Of a stretch of DNA of 64,000 nucleotides, positions 42,401-54,930 are shown one piece after another. Positions within the stretch are counted from its first letter, which is position 1. Each line of letters begins with the position of its first letter. A program made the position numbers and the translations under genes. Below the pieces are notes generated by a model. The model did not search any database, was not told the DNA's origin, and saw nothing but the letters and a program-made list of their open reading frames with translations. Origin of the DNA: Monarcha castaneiventris obscurior (Eukaryota > Chordata > Aves > Passeriformes > Monarchidae); the NCBI GenBank assembly GCA_026261815.1, contig JAMPIT010000856.1, forward strand, positions 8,602,001 through 8,666,000, read 5' to 3'.

Positions 42401-45400
42401 CCTGTATTCAACACAGTATTTACACCCACTCCAGGGATTTCATACCAAAGTATGCTGACTGAGTGAACACCACTAAGAATTCAGCTGTGCCTCTCAGAAT
42501 GACAAGTGCCCTGGATGCAGCATTTTAATTTTCCTAAGAATTACACTTCTCTATTTTTCTTTAATTGGCTATTTTGGACAATTCAGCAGTTTTTGTTATA
42601 CCAGGTTTCTGTAACAAAGTAGCCCATAATTCATCTCCAATATCACTTTTTCCACATAGATTTTTAAAGAAAACGTCATACATTACAACACATTCCTCTA
42701 TTGTTCAAGCCAACAACAGGCTAAATACTTAATAATTAGCATCTATTCTCTGCATTAAATAAAGAGATGAAGAGGGCACTTTTTTAGATAACTGGTCATC
42801 AACTATGATCTACTATTTCTGCTGCCATTAAAAAAAGTCTAAGCATTTGTAAAGTTCTTTTCACATAAAATTAAAGAATTTCTGAATCACAGGATACATT
42901 GCCCAGGAAACATTCCTCCTACATCTGTAACTTTGTGATAGTGCTAGAGAGCTGAAAAGAGAAGAATTTAATGAGAATGACAAGCAAAAGAATACACTTA
43001 GGGAAAGAATGCAGAGATCAAGGGGAAGGTTTTATTGATATATTCACTAAAAATTAAAATAGAAGTTAGCTTATGCCAAAGTTGTATTTGTGTACATATA
43101 AAAAACCCAACAAAACCAGTAACAAAAACCCTCCACAAAGAAAAGCCTCTATCTGGTTAATCTAAGCTTATTACACTGTATCACAAACATAAAAGGTGAT
43201 TAAAAATGAAAACCAGAAGCATTCCTATGGACAGCCCACATCAAATGCTAGCACAGGGTCTTTAAACAGTTACTCACTTTGAAACTGTTTGGATGATAAA
43301 TACGTCCTTTCCTCTCACAGACTCCTGAATCTGCACTCGTGTTTCTGCCAAGAAGAGAAATAGGAAATATTTGCAAGAGCAGAACTCTTTTTAGAGTCTA
43401 AGAAAAGGAGAACCAATACATGCAAATCAGTGTCAGGTACATTTCCAGTTTTGCTAATTAAATGCTCACCTCTGTTTGGCTCTTGATAAACCTGAACCTT
43501 CCCCATCTCAACTCCCAAGCGCCTGCGGGAACAGAAAAAGACAGAAGTCAATAAGGGGAAAGGAAGGGAAAAACAAATGTAAATCCCATATAATGCAAGT
43601 TACTGAAAAGGCTGCATTCCGTGGGAGAAAACCAAGGAAAGAAAATCCCAAACCATAAAACCAGTAATTACAGTGAACATTTCTTTAAAAAGCACCTACA
43701 GTTTCCAAAAGCTGCACTGCAGACTATGCTAAACTTATTTTCAAGTCAAGCTCAGAATAAGAAGCAGGAAAAAAAATGCTGCAATACTAAAGCATGTAAC
43801 ATTTTCTAATTTTTAATATATTTCCTCTCAGATATATATATACACATACAGACATGTGGCAACATACATGTGCACATTACTTAAAAATACCACTTTTAAA
43901 TCACTCTTCTCTAGAAAAAACTCAGTGCAGAGTGAAGAGGAAAGAGTAGCAAGCACTATTTTACAGCTAATGGAAGAATAATATCTGCTGTATTTATTCC
44001 TTGTCAGCATTAGCTAGACTCCAACACTACAAAGAGGAGACCAGAGTATGCTCTGCACTCAGGCCCAAAGTCTTTCCACATGTAACCTGAGTTCCTCTGC
44101 ACTTCCCTTTCTCATCCTATCACACCTAACTCTGGGTAAATAAGCCTCTGGAAGAAATCCATCCTGTCCAATATTGTCAGTAAAAGTTTACTGAAGTCCT
44201 AGAAGTTCTGCTGAAGCTATTAATGGATTTAAGCTAAAGGAACGTTCCCATCCAAAATATACAGTGAGCAGAAGGGATGTAGTTTTCCTGCCTAAAAAAA
44301 AAAACCCACCACAAGGAGTAAGAAAACTTCTGCCATGATGATTTAACACTATCCAAACATTAATTAGCCCCTGTGTTTCCTATAAAATGCTGCAGCCAAT
44401 CACAACCTGCCACGGAACAATTCAAACATGAGTTACTCTCTTTGTTACTGTAAAAATAACAAATTTTCAGTAATGTATTTGAAATACATTCTGCAATAAA
44501 GCACACTCCATATTCTTGCAAACCATGGCAATTTTCCCACATAACTTTCCTTAAACAGGGGAATCAAGTGTCCACTAAAACAAGTCTCACCAGAATAACC
44601 CCAAGACCCCAAGATTCCCTGTAGCCCTTACTTACTCAGCAATCCTCTTGGACAGTTCCATGCATGAGGAATTGGAATTAGCTGAGAACAGCACCAGCCC
44701 ACCCTTGGTGATATTCATGATGGCCCCAATTTCAGTTGATGGCACACAAAACATCAACCCTAAGTTGTTTTGCCGCTTCTAAAAGACTGCAAGAGATCAA
44801 AGGTCATTTAAATCTATGGTAAAAGCAACAATAAAAGAAACACATTTTCTCTGTTTAGAAAGTGCAGTTTCCCAGAAGCCTGGATATTCCAGCATCCTTA
44901 ATATCTGTTATCCCCACTTTAATAGCTTCCCTACAGCTCTCCAAAGATCCCCCAAGACAACCTTCTAGCACCAACAGGTTTTTGCCTTTTTAACTGTTTT
45001 CCTCAGGCTATCATCCAGTAACACTGATACTTTTTTCCATCAGCTTGTCCAGTTCATTTTCCAGAACTGAGCAACATTTATTGACTTTTCCAAGATCACA
45101 AAGACAGTCAGGGGTAGAATTGAGCTTAAAAGAGTTCCTCGGACTTGGCTAGAAGAATCTATTTCCATAGCTGAGTCTCTGTTCATCACTTTGCAGTGAC
45201 TTATAAACTTACAAATAAGGATGAAATGTAAGGAAGAATTCAATAAAGCTGGCAGCTGTAAATAATGCCCTCTTGCACAGCAAATCCACTTGCTGAAGCA
45301 GCGGTTGTCATTCTTTGAAAGCAATATTTCTCCTGTGAAAACAGGAGAAAAATATCAGGAGGAAATCAGTATCATTTGGTTTTATGTTCCAAATAAAGGC

Positions 45401-47500
45401 ACTAATCTCACCAAGGATTTGATAGGATTCCATCTTTCTATTACGCTTTGTAAACCACATTTTCATGGTTACTTGGACTATAAAATTTTAGTCAAATAAA
45501 AGGAAAAAAAAGATCACATTGACCAGCAGCCCTGAATAGATCAAAGCAGCATTCAACTCAAAATCCTGCTGTACTTCACTTCTGCTGTATAAATAATCCA
45601 ATCCTTCATCATCCATTTCATTTCAGTATTATGTAGGGAACTGGAAATATTAAATGTGAGTGGCATAATTTAAAGTTACAGCTAAATCAGTAACTTCTTT
45701 CCTGGTAAACATCTCCCTGCTGAGAAACAGAATTATCTAATAGTCACATGTAATTGGTTAGAAAAAGCTGATGATGTATCACCTATTAAGTACTCCAAAA
45801 CAGCAACTAAAAGAAAAACAAGAGTTTTGGATTTACAGGAACAGCTGGCTAGGTCTGTAAAGAAACTCCTTCACACCTCCCTGACAACCAGACACAGTCT
45901 CACTCAGTTTATCTTTGGCAGAGGAACCCAATTCACTCTCATGAAGAGCCAAAGTCAAGTCAGGAACCTCCTAACAAAAAATCTGTTGATGCCAAGGCTG
46001 AGCTCTGCTCATCTGCTGTGAATGAAAACCAGCCTGTCATCAGAAACATCCAAACTGTGCTGAGACCGAGCACAAATAGCGACCATTTCTGCCCCCCAAA
46101 CGTCTGAATGTTTCACTGCACTAAAACCAAAGGGCCCTCCCATACCCCTAAAGCAAGACCTGTATCCCTCTCAAACTAAGTACCTAAAAAACCCCTCATT
46201 TCCTAGCTGTTTCTCTGTTCTGCTGCTCACTCACTCTCTGCAACTCCCAGCTGCCAACTAATGGCCATCACACATCAAATATTCATGACGGTGTTCAAGA
46301 TCCATCTTGGATCCACCAGAGTGAGCACAGACCTGAAATGCTTTTAGGTCTCAGACCATCACCTGAGAGCACCCTGCTTATGTGCCTGGATGGGAACAGC
46401 ACAGAGGCAACTTTCCATGTTACTAACAGCATTCATAGGGTGTTCAGATGTCACAGTTTTTATCCAATTACATGTCTTCTTTGTTTCATGGATTAGAGAA
46501 ATGAGGAGCATTGTGAAACCTGAAAAGATTTGCTGTTGGCTCCCAACTATTGCAGAGGGTGGACTTTACACCACAATAAGATACTTATGTACTTACAAGC
46601 AACAGTGAACATTGCTCTTCGCATAACTATAGGTCAAGGACTTCCTTGTGGATGCACTTCAGCAGCTACAAGTGGGCTATGGTGTGTGTGTGTGGGCAGG
46701 GAAATTGCATTTCAAGAGTCATATGGATATATCAACCTTCAAACAGGTGTTGGGATGAAAGCAAGCTCACAGAACTTTATTAGATGTGCAAAGACATGAC
46801 TCCAACAGGGGTACACGGGACCACAACCCTCTGGTTTGAGGTGGGCCAACCTTCCACGGTTGAACACAAGCATCACAGAGCAGGCTGCAGCACAAACTCC
46901 TGCCTTTCCTTTTGGGCTGCACACAATTACACAGACACATCATGATGAGCACAACGATTAGTGGGCACACACGGCTTTATGCCTCCATGAACTGAGCATG
47001 TCCACACAGAAAGCAACGGAGGCAGGAATAACTGGATGGGATAACCATGGTACTAAGGAATGGACCCCATGGGATGGAGGAAATCTGCACCCTCTAACCA
47101 ATCGCCCCACAGGGAATTTTCCCGTCCCTCCACACTCACCGATCCCCCTGGGCTAACAGACCCTTCCAGTCCACACCTCCCTACCAGTCCTTCATATGCT
47201 CCAGGTGGGTTACACAGGCCCTGTGGTCCCTGTGGATCCCATCCCTCCTCCCCGAGAGCGGCCCGGGCACGCCGCAGCCCCACGCCGCTGCCCCTCACCT
47301 GTGGGGCTTGCGGGGAGCCCGAGCAGCCCCAAAAAGGGGCCGCCCAGGAGAGGGTCTCCATCCCCTGAGGGGAGGGCGACGTAGCCCATTCCTCAGGCGT
47401 CGGGACCCCGTGTGGGGAAGGGGGACGTCCTGCCCTCACACAGCCGGCTGAAGTGGGCTGAGCGGGTCGGAGTGCCCCTCGGTGAAGGCCTTACCTGCCG
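33314..47500 (-). CDS. PRPSAP2: PRPSAP2 (PAP41), PRPP synthetase-associated protein 2; complete
   Basis: Coding exons on the minus strand: 44754-44636, 43522-43470, 43344-43278, 42357-42185, 41268-41153, 37688-37633, 35380-35232, 34725-34655, 34123-33977, 33472-33314; a non-coding exon ends at 47495. Total 1,110 nt, 369 codons plus TAA, exactly the human length. The product is a catalytically inactive PRPS homologue in the cytosolic PRPP synthetase complex, where PAPs dampen PRPS1/2 (family knowledge). Visible: N-terminal half [16 protein letters not shown], Asp/His region [15 protein letters not shown], and PRPS-like [14 protein letters not shown]. Catalysis is lost: the ribose-5-phosphate loop of PRPS (DDMADTCGT) is DDIIDDVDS at 269-277, and there is a PAP-specific insertion around 213-255. 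Near-identical to human, but 230-233 is TAKY where mammals have MVRS. Start at M1 (MFCVPSTE) rather than M13 follows the human annotation. Confidence 0.96.
33977..34123 (-). CDS. PRPSAP2: PRPSAP2 coding exon 9
   Basis: 49 codons [20 protein letters not shown] through EESAIDE; acceptor TTTGGCAG, donor GAG|GTAAGT. Holds the degenerate ribose-5-phosphate loop. Confidence 0.95.
34303..34445 (-). mobile_element. CR1 LINE 3' fragment in PRPSAP2 intron
   Basis: AATCATAGAATGGCCTGGGT, GGAAGGGACCTTAAAGATCA, AACACTTCCAGGGATGTGG. Confidence 0.92.
34655..34725 (-). CDS. PRPSAP2: PRPSAP2 coding exon 8
   Basis: 71 nt, (M)[18 protein letters not shown] and IAIIV; acceptor ATTAATCAG with the pyrimidine tract about 20 nt upstream, donor GTG|GTAAGT. 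Confidence 0.94.
35232..35380 (-). CDS. PRPSAP2: PRPSAP2 coding exon 7
   Basis: 149 nt, (R)[19 protein letters not shown] through [10 protein letters not shown]; acceptor CTCTGCAG, donor CCCA|GTAAGT. Encodes most of the PAP-specific insertion and the divergent TAKY stretch. Confidence 0.95.
35381..41152 (-). other. PRPSAP2: PRPSAP2 coding-exon 5-7 introns
   Basis: Two AT-rich introns (41152-37689 and 37632-35381) around the 56-nt coding exon 6. No repeat family, RNA gene or other coding sequence was recognised; small open frames at 36778-37125 and 39588-40016 (plus strand) match nothing known. Confidence 0.75.
37633..37688 (-). CDS. PRPSAP2: PRPSAP2 coding exon 6
   Basis: 56 nt, [18 protein letters not shown] plus two bases of Arg; acceptor TACTACAG, donor AG|GTGGGT. 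Confidence 0.95.
41153..41268 (-). CDS. PRPSAP2: PRPSAP2 coding exon 5
   Basis: 116 nt, (G)[19 protein letters not shown] through LLQYIQEE; acceptor TTTTAAAG, donor GAG|GTGAGG. Confidence 0.95.
42185..42357 (-). CDS. PRPSAP2: PRPSAP2 coding exon 4
   Basis: 173 nt, [20 protein letters not shown] through LLASMMCKA; acceptor CTTGCAG, donor CTG|GTAAGA. Confidence 0.95.
43278..43344 (-). CDS. PRPSAP2: PRPSAP2 coding exon 3
   Basis: 67 nt, (E)[18 protein letters not shown] then TVSK; acceptor CTTGGCAG, donor AA|GTGAGT. Confidence 0.95.
43470..43522 (-). CDS. PRPSAP2: PRPSAP2 coding exon 2
   Basis: 53 nt, (E)[17 protein letters not shown]; acceptor TTCCCGCAG, donor AGAG|GTGAGC. Confidence 0.95.
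44636..44754 (-). CDS. PRPSAP2: PRPSAP2 coding exon 1 (gene exon 2)
   Basis: Codes [19 protein letters not shown] through ELSKRIAE; exon starts at 44786, CDS at 44754; donor GCTGA|GTAAGT leaves phase 2. Confidence 0.95.
44787..47494 (-). other. PRPSAP2: PRPSAP2 intron 1
   Basis: 2.7 kb between the non-coding first exon and the first coding exon. A (TG)n run is at 46681-46694. No gene recognised. Confidence 0.75.
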
Positions 47501-47760
47501 ACTCCGGCCCCCCGGCCCCGGGAAAAGGCGGCCCGGCCGGAGGGGAAGGAGGGGGAGAGGCAGAGGCGACGGCGGAGCTCAGCCCCTCCGGTGCTCCGCG
47601 GGCAAGATGGCGGCGGGGCGTGAGGGAGGGAGCGCGGGCGGGCGGGGCGGGCCCGAGGCGACGCCCCCCACCCCCCCCCCCCTTCGCCGCTGAGGGGATC
47701 CGGCGCCATCTTCCCCCTTTGCTCGGCGTGCTCGGGGGCTGCGGGACGGGCTCTTGGCGT
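47230..47760. promoter_or_regulatory. PRPSAP2: PRPSAP2 CpG-island promoter with YY1-type motif
   Basis: Very GC-rich, CpG-dense block covering the first-exon donor at 47495. A perfect YY1-type site AAGATGGCGGC lies at 47604-47614 in plus-strand orientation, the orientation usual for 5' UTR YY1 sites of plus-strand transcripts, so divergent transcription is conceivable. A C-rich run is at 47667-47684. Confidence 0.7.
47495..47620 (-). other. PRPSAP2: PRPSAP2 non-coding exon 1 (5' end approximate)
   Basis: A strong minus-strand donor CGGCAG|GTAAGG ends at 47495 inside the CpG island, and the next acceptor CTTGCAG at 44787 opens the first coding exon with 32 nt of 5' UTR. The right-hand limit is a guess. 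Confidence 0.6.
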
Positions 47761-47761
47761 C

Positions 47762-48165
47762 AAAGAATCTTAGAATCGTCAGGGTTGAGGAGACCGTCAA
47801 GATCATCCAGTCCGACCGTCAACCCAGCACTGCCACGAAACCACATCACCCAGCGCCAGATGCAGGTGTCTCTTGCAACACCTCCAGGGATGGTGTCTCC
47901 ACCACCTCCCTGGGCACCTGTTCCTGTGCCTGACCACACGGACAATGAAAAGAATTTTCCTAATAGCTAATCTGAATCTCCCGTGTCTCCTCTTAAGTCC
48001 ATTTCCAAGACCAACCCCCTCCTCACTATAACTATAACTTCAGGGAGTTGAAGAGAGCGATGAGGGGCTGAGCATCCTCCAGACTAAATAAACCCAGCTC
48101 AGCCATTCCTCATAAAAACACATTTTCTAGACCCGTCATGAGCCTTGCTGCCCTTTGCTGGGAAA
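47762..48165 (-). mobile_element. CR1 LINE 3' fragment beside the PRPSAP2 CpG island
   Basis: AAAGAATCTTAGAATCGTCA, AAGATCATCCAGTCCGACC, CCACCTCCCTGGGCACCTG, CCTAATAGCTAATCTGAATC, CCAGCTCAGCCATTCCTCAT; about 400 bp, directly abutting the GC-rich block. Confidence 0.92.
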
Positions 48166-48169
48166 GAGA

Positions 48170-51100
48170 AGAACACATCCGCGTCCCTAGCTGGGATGAT
48201 GTGGGGACCCCAACACCACAATTCAGCTGCTCCCCCACCAAAAATTACCCCTGGTGCAAAATCCATGTGGAATAACGTGATGATGTCCACAGGGTGCCAT
48301 TATTTTGGAGCCCCCACACCTGCATCCCTGCCAGAGGGATGGATGGGCGGCTGCCACGCTGCTCTGGGTGTCTCCATCGCTATGGCCAGTCCTCTCCATC
48401 CCTGCCGGACACTAAGCTACCACCAGGCCTTCGCCATCAGTAAAGTGTTTATAGAAAAAGAGGCATTTTTGGAAAGTAAATTAAGAACAGAAACTATCAG
48501 TGGCCTCTCAGTTCCTTGTCAAAAACACGATTTATCCAGAGTCCTCTCAGGACTCTCCTTGCAACATACGCAGGTGGAACTGCACGAAGGTTCTTTTGAC
48601 ATCTGAAATGAGACTCTTATTTCAGTCACCCTGTTTAAAAAGAAAGGAAAAAAGATAAAATGCTTTATCCCAAGACATCCATGACAAAACTGCTTTGAGG
48701 AAGTTACAGTCATCCCACACAGACACACATCCCTCCTTTAAATACAGAACCCAAACACCATGTTTTTTCCCCAGACTGCGCAGTTAGAACCTGCTTTAAA
48801 TGACACTTCTCAGTACACCCAAGTTGAACAGCGTTTTATGGATCAGAATTTTAGCATTTACCATAAAGCTACAAATCAGGTACTTTCTGCTGCAGCTTTT
48901 CTCACAAAAAGCAATTAAATTTGATTATTCCTGGACTGCAGGGTGCACTGGAGCAAGGCTGAGCATCCCAGCAGATATTTCTGTCCTTAACATAAAAGAA
49001 AAGGCCACAGGCCAGCTCACCAAACACACCTGCAAAGGGACAACATTAAATTCATCGTTTGAAACCACATTTCCACCAGTACAAACTGCATTTTCCACTT
49101 TAAATATTCACAGGCCAGTGTTTTCCCCACATTTCACATTTGCTTCTTGCTTCATGCATTCCAAGACTTAGTCATCTCCTTTTTCAATTTTTTTCTCAGC
49201 AGACTGGGAGCTGGGCAAGGAGAAGCCATTTAACCTGGAGCCCTGGAGCAGATGTCGAGCACTCCACTTGCAGGCTCGCAAAGCCAGGACATCTGTTGGA
49301 AATACATGAGCAGAGAGGCCATCAGCCTCTTAGCTGCTGCAGTGATCCTCTGCCTTTCCTACATCCTCTTCCTTCCAAATGGCACTGAGGTGTAAGGGAA
49401 TAGCCTTGTCCCTCACCACCCCCACCATTCCCAGTCCTTGTTTTTCTGCTTCTAGGCTGGTGCTGCCGCACAGTTGATTCAGGATCATTGACCCAAGCAG
49501 GTTCTTTTTTGGTTTCAGGACTTTTAGGACAAAAAGGAAAGGGGTTGAGCTTTTTGTTGGCCTCTTCACGGAGCAGCAGATTTCTCTTGGCGTCGGTTTC
49601 CCTCACAGGATTCCGCTACAGGCTGGTGTGGCAGAGCAGTTTAATGCAGAACAACCAGAAACAACACATGGTGAAGCACTGACCCATAATGCAATTAGCA
49701 GCCTTCCCCAGAAGCATTTTCAATACCCTGGGGCACTCAGAATTTGCTGACTGTTTGATTTGTGCTGCCCCAAATTCCTCACATTGCTTCAGCAAACCAC
49801 AGGACCAGGAACTAAGTGATCCTGTCTTACGATCCTTTTTATAAGGCTACTGCCTTTGTTTTCTTAGGGAAAAAAAAAAATCAATTTCTTTCCCACCTCT
49901 GTCTTCCTGATCAGAGGAATACCAGTTTAAATCTCAGCTCCCAAGGGAGAGGGACTTGTTAATTTGATAATACTCTATCCAAACACTAGGAGTTCAACAA
50001 ACTCCAGGATGAGCACATGGATTTTATTTATTTACAATGATTCAATTAGCAGCCAGCTAAGGAATTCTGAAAATTTGCTGGGTGTGAACACACTGGCTCA
50101 CAGAGATTTGCTGTTCTTAATCCAGATGTGACCCTGGCAAGCAGAGATGTGCAAAAAAACTCCCCCACACCACACCTAGTCCAGCCAAGGTGAAGGTGAA
50201 GGGCACTGCTCATCCAGCTCTGGGCTGGACGACAGCCTGCATCCATCACCTGAGAGAAGATAAATGCTGCTGTCACCCAGGCTCCTGAGCTCCATCCATC
50301 ACTGCTCAGCCAGGTTGGCTTTTGTTTGTTTGGAGTTGTTTTTATTAAAAAAAAAAAAAAAAAAAGAAGCGGATATTAAAGTTCACGTACCAAACCACCT
50401 GATAATGAGAACTATCAGACATGGTGCACCAAAGAAATGCTCTGACAGAGCCCTGTGAATAGGTTTGGCCTCTCCCAACAAACAAAGGCGTCCCAAAAAC
50501 ATCCTCTACCCTACACAGCCCCTCTGAGCCCACAGGGATGTTCTGCAGCACACAGAGGCCTCCACACTGAGCACAGACCAAAAGCCATCACGTCCCTGCT
50601 CCCCTGCCTTCAGCTTTACTGCCTGAGGGACAACTGTGTCCAGTTTCCAGAAGATTCTGCCTTGGATAGTACTCAGCTAGGGAGGCAGCACTCAAAGCAA
50701 CTATAAATGCATTTTGGAATTGATGGAAGGAGGTGTAATTTTACATCTTGGGAGTGATCTGGAAATAGCATCCCTATGTCTGGGAAGCAAAGTGCTTTAA
50801 CAAAGGTCCTGGAGCAGGGAACGTGTCTTCTCTGTGTGAAGGGCTCTGGCAGTGGACAGCACTCATTGCTTTATCAAATATTACTCCTTGTCTGTCTGTG
50901 GGAAACAGGCATAGATGCATTCGTCACAGTCCTGGTCCCCTCTGAGTCACAAAGCTCTGACTGAAGGACTCCCTGAGTTCAGGGGTTTTTTTTCCTGTTT
51001 CCAACTGCGCTCCCAGTTCCGGGTCAGTCTGTAATGTTTAACAGGTCTGCTGCATCAGCTCCAGCACAGACACGGGGTTATCTCCAACCAGCCTCCCCGC

Positions 51101-54100
51101 AAGGAGATGAGAGGCTTGTGGGAATACCTGGAGTGTGACAGGTCCTGCACAGACAGATGGCTCGAGGTGGATATCAGGGCGAGGGTTTGAACAAACACCG
51201 CCCTGAAACAAAAGCCAGCAGAAGTGCCTCTTGTTTGGTTCACAGATTCCCTCTGCTTTGCTGTGCGTGGGCAGCTCTGTCCTGCAGTCTGTGTAACATC
51301 CTGTTCACCTCCATCACCTGATGTTTACAGGTGTGGTTTGCCCTTTGATTGGCCTTTAGAAAAAAGTGGTTGGACTGCAGAGTGGAATTGTGTCATTGTA
51401 GGGAATTTGAACAGCTACATAATCTGTGACAAACCCTAGCTAGTGCCCTATTCCTCCTTGTCCTACCGACTGGGTCCCAGTGTGATTTGCCGTTTGCCTC
51501 ACTAACCTGCAGCTTCTTTCCGAAGAGCACACAGGCACCATACTCTGTGCAGGCATTTAGTGAGCACAGGAAGAGCTTGACTTGGTCACTGTAGAGCAAC
51601 TTTGCAGATTAAAGCAGAATTCAGTGTATGAGAGCAGGTCCTGTGCTTTGTGTGCACAACTGCGGGGTGTAAAGAAAGGTTTGGTACCAGCCTTGGCCCA
51701 TTCACTAAGCAGGAGCTGGGAGAGGTGCAAGAAAGCAGCAAAGAGTATCCTATATCCTCCCAGTTTGGTGCCAACCAGGACCAGCCCTGGATCAGCAAGA
51801 GCAGATTAATATCCATGCTGGGAGTTGGACCCTCACCCAGCTGCTACACCAAAAAAAGGCTGAGCCTTAGCCAGCTGTCTTCAGCCTACCCCACGTACTG
51901 ACACTATTACTAACATCTCCTTCACAGAGAAGCGTTTTACCAGTACCTCTCCTCTAACTCACTGTATTATCTCCTGCCTGATTGCAGCAAGCTCTAGAAG
52001 AGGTTCTGCTCTCAGACATCTGTGCACTGTCTGACTTTATCAAACAAGTTAATTCCCCAAGTTCAAGAGTGGGACACTTAAAAATTTTACTCACCAGGAA
52101 AGTCTCACCAGAAGAGAGGCGTGGGGGCTATGAGGCTTCCCAGAGGCTTTTATTGTCTCATTAAGCTCTCCTTAATGAGAATTTCCTCACCTGCTGCAGT
52201 GTCCCTCCCATTCATTTGCATTCACTATCCTGCTGCTGGTACTTTCAAGGCTCTCTTAGCTCCCACTCCTTCCTCTTTCCTCTTAACTAATTTGAGCCCA
52301 GTTTTATCTCCGTGCTGTCATCCAGGTCCCAGGGAGAAAATACTTTCTCCTCTTGAGTTACTGCTTGCCATGTCCTCCTTGGCTGGTCTCCTCCCTGACA
52401 CCTCTGCACCTTCTCCCAGCTCCAGAGTCACCTGCAGTAGTCTCTCCTCCAAAGCAATGCAACAGCAGCTGCTCCTCGTGAGATTCCCTGACTTAAATCC
52501 TTACTAAAAACTTGCTTGTTCTCTCACCTAAATCTCTCCATGCACAGCCTGGCCCACACACACCTCAGTGCCTGAACCCCAAACACCCCAGTGGCTCTGC
52601 CCATCCCAGCCCGCTGTTTGTAGGAGTGGGGCTGTTGGATCGGCCCCTCTGCAGGACCAATGAGGCCTCACACCAGCAGGGCAGCAGGTTCAGCACCTTT
52701 CTCAATGACTGCAAATACTGGGGGGTTCAGGCTGTTCCACCCATCCCATGGTATCTGAAAGAGCCTTGACAGCAAAGCTGCGTCAGAGGGGGGCACAGCT
52801 GCCAAAGCAGCCATTCAGCCTCCTTGGATTGCCTGTATTTCCCCCTTTTTCTCATTCAGGCTTTTCTAGATAAGCATATGGCAAATGGAAATATTGGAAA
52901 GAATGAACTGCCTCCTAGTTGGGAATGAGGGACTGGCAATTATCCCTGTGATAATGAGATGGTCTCAATATGAGGGAACTTGATACAATGGGAGATTTAT
53001 CTTGGAACCAGTCCCTTGGCAGCCTGGCCTGTCCTGCTGTCAGCACTGTTTCCCATTGCACAAAGGGCGGAGATCAGACCCAGGGTGACAGATCCATCTC
53101 TATCTCAAGCTCATCCCACTCCGTTACCTACGGCTTTTCCAGCAGTAATTCCTTAGATCTGCCAGACACTCTGCTTCACTTAAATCACGTTGTCCCATGG
53201 GAATTTGTACCCACCTTGGATCTCTAAATGACCCAGAAAATTGCTTTCTTTCCTACCACAAACGAGGTCAATATTTCAAACCCTGACTTTCAAGGCTGCC
53301 AGGGTGAGGAGAGAGGCAAGACAGGAGTCCAAGGCCTTGGTCCAACACTCACGAAGACTCTTGTCACAAGGAATTACGTGGATTCTGCAAACAGATAAGG
53401 AAAACCAGAAAGAGCAAACGTGTGTCTGCACAACCTTGACATGGCAATCGATGCTGTAGTTTACCTCCAGGAGCAAGTAAATAGCCCCAGAGTTACGTGC
53501 TGCATAGCAAACATTGCAGTTTTATCTGCATGACAGGCAGCAATTTGTGGCAAAGGTTAAATCTCTCTGTTCACTCAAGCTTGACGTATGATGGTCATGC
53601 TACATTCCCTGTTCGCAGCGGGTTTGTGCATGAATGTAAGGTTAAGTGCACGTGTGCCTTTAGGATCACGACCTTCATTCAATATTGCATGGCCCAACAG
53701 GCTCGTAATTAATCCCCAACATGTTCAAGTGACGGCTCTCACTCGTAATGTCATCCGTGCAGAACAGTGAGCTATGTGTAAATTCCTACGTTCCAGCTGG
53801 GAGTCAGAGATTTTCCAGCCACCGCAGCAGGGAGGCTCCAAGGCAGGTTTCTGACAGGATGAACAGGACAATTGGTAGGTTGGACTATTTTACAGATAAA
53901 TTGTGTAGGGCAGGAGAGGGAGGTGTGATACAGTCACTGCTCATTCAGCTGCTGAGGATGGGCTGGGAATGACAACACTGCAGTGCTGTCATTCCCTGTT
54001 ACGTGACCAACATTTTCTACTTACAAAAATATAAGAGTTTCAAAGGCTGGTGAAGCCTGTGAAGAAAATCCCCATTTTCATCCTGGATGGTTTGCAAACA

Positions 54101-54410
54101 TGAAACTTGACCAGACTCAGCTCAGCCACTTGCTCTTCTTTCTCCTCCCAATCACTGGTTTTCAAATATACCCAAAGGTCTGAAACCAACAATAAACGAT
54201 AACCATGATCTGACCATCAGATCCATGTACCCCAGGCAAGTCCTCACACCCAGGTCATGTCCTGTCTGCCTCACTCATAGAGCTGTTGCTAATACCAGTG
54301 GTTTTTTTCCAAATTCTAGGTATTTAATGTTTTTATCTACTTGTTCTGTTACCAAAGATGAACCTGCTCGGTCAGGTTGGATCAAGTGTTTTATCCCACT
54401 GGCAACACAA
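48170..54410. other. 6.2 kb gene-poor interval
   Basis: Between the PRPSAP2 promoter and the 3' end of the GPCR. Open frames are short and match no family I recognise (the longest, 48145-48606 plus, has no domain). A 19-A run preceded by ATTAAA lies at 50341-50365 and could be an old retroposon tail. A lncRNA cannot be excluded. Confidence 0.6.
50347..50365. repeat. Poly(A) tract
   Basis: 19 consecutive A on the plus strand, preceded by TTTATT; possible tail of an old retroposed copy, but no body is recognisable upstream. Confidence 0.7.
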
Positions 54411-54414
54411 CAGG

Positions 54415-54930
54415 CTGGGTATGTTTTACACAAGTTTATTGGGGGTTAATATTCATTCACCAACAGCACAAAGTATCAGATCTCCGCAGTTTAAGGGTTG
54501 GAAAAATGTCAAACAGAGACAAGCATTGCTCAGAAATAGTTATGCTGTACATCAAATCTGAGTAACAGCAGCACGACCACTGATTTGTCCTGCCTGAGGA
54601 GAGAAAAGATGAGTGTCTTACTCACTATTCCATTCCCTACAAAAATATATACAGCCATTGCATTTAACTCTCTTTCTAGAAAGGATCCATAAACAAGAGT
54701 CAAAAGGTACAAGGAGTAAAATGCTGCTACTTTGACCCACCTTGCTGCAGCTCCGGAGAGTTCTTCCATTCCCACTGCGTGTTAAATCATAACATATTTG
54801 AGATACCTCCAAAACATGAAATCACACCTCGTTAGCATGTGCAGCCCTTCACAGTCCCCAGTCCCATGATTTGAACTCTGAAATGAGGGAAACTGCAGAG
54901 AAGAACAGCCCCTTCCATACCAGAGCCCGC
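54415..54930 (-). other. 3' UTR of the FPR/CMKLR1-like receptor (inferred)
   Basis: Sequence from the stop to about 20 nt beyond a minus-strand AATAAA at 54440-54435, the first exact hexamer noticed downstream. Confidence 0.5.

Noticed and set aside
48145..48606. 153-codon plus-strand frame after a CR1 element
   Set aside because: Begins within the CR1 fragment edge and shows no known domain.
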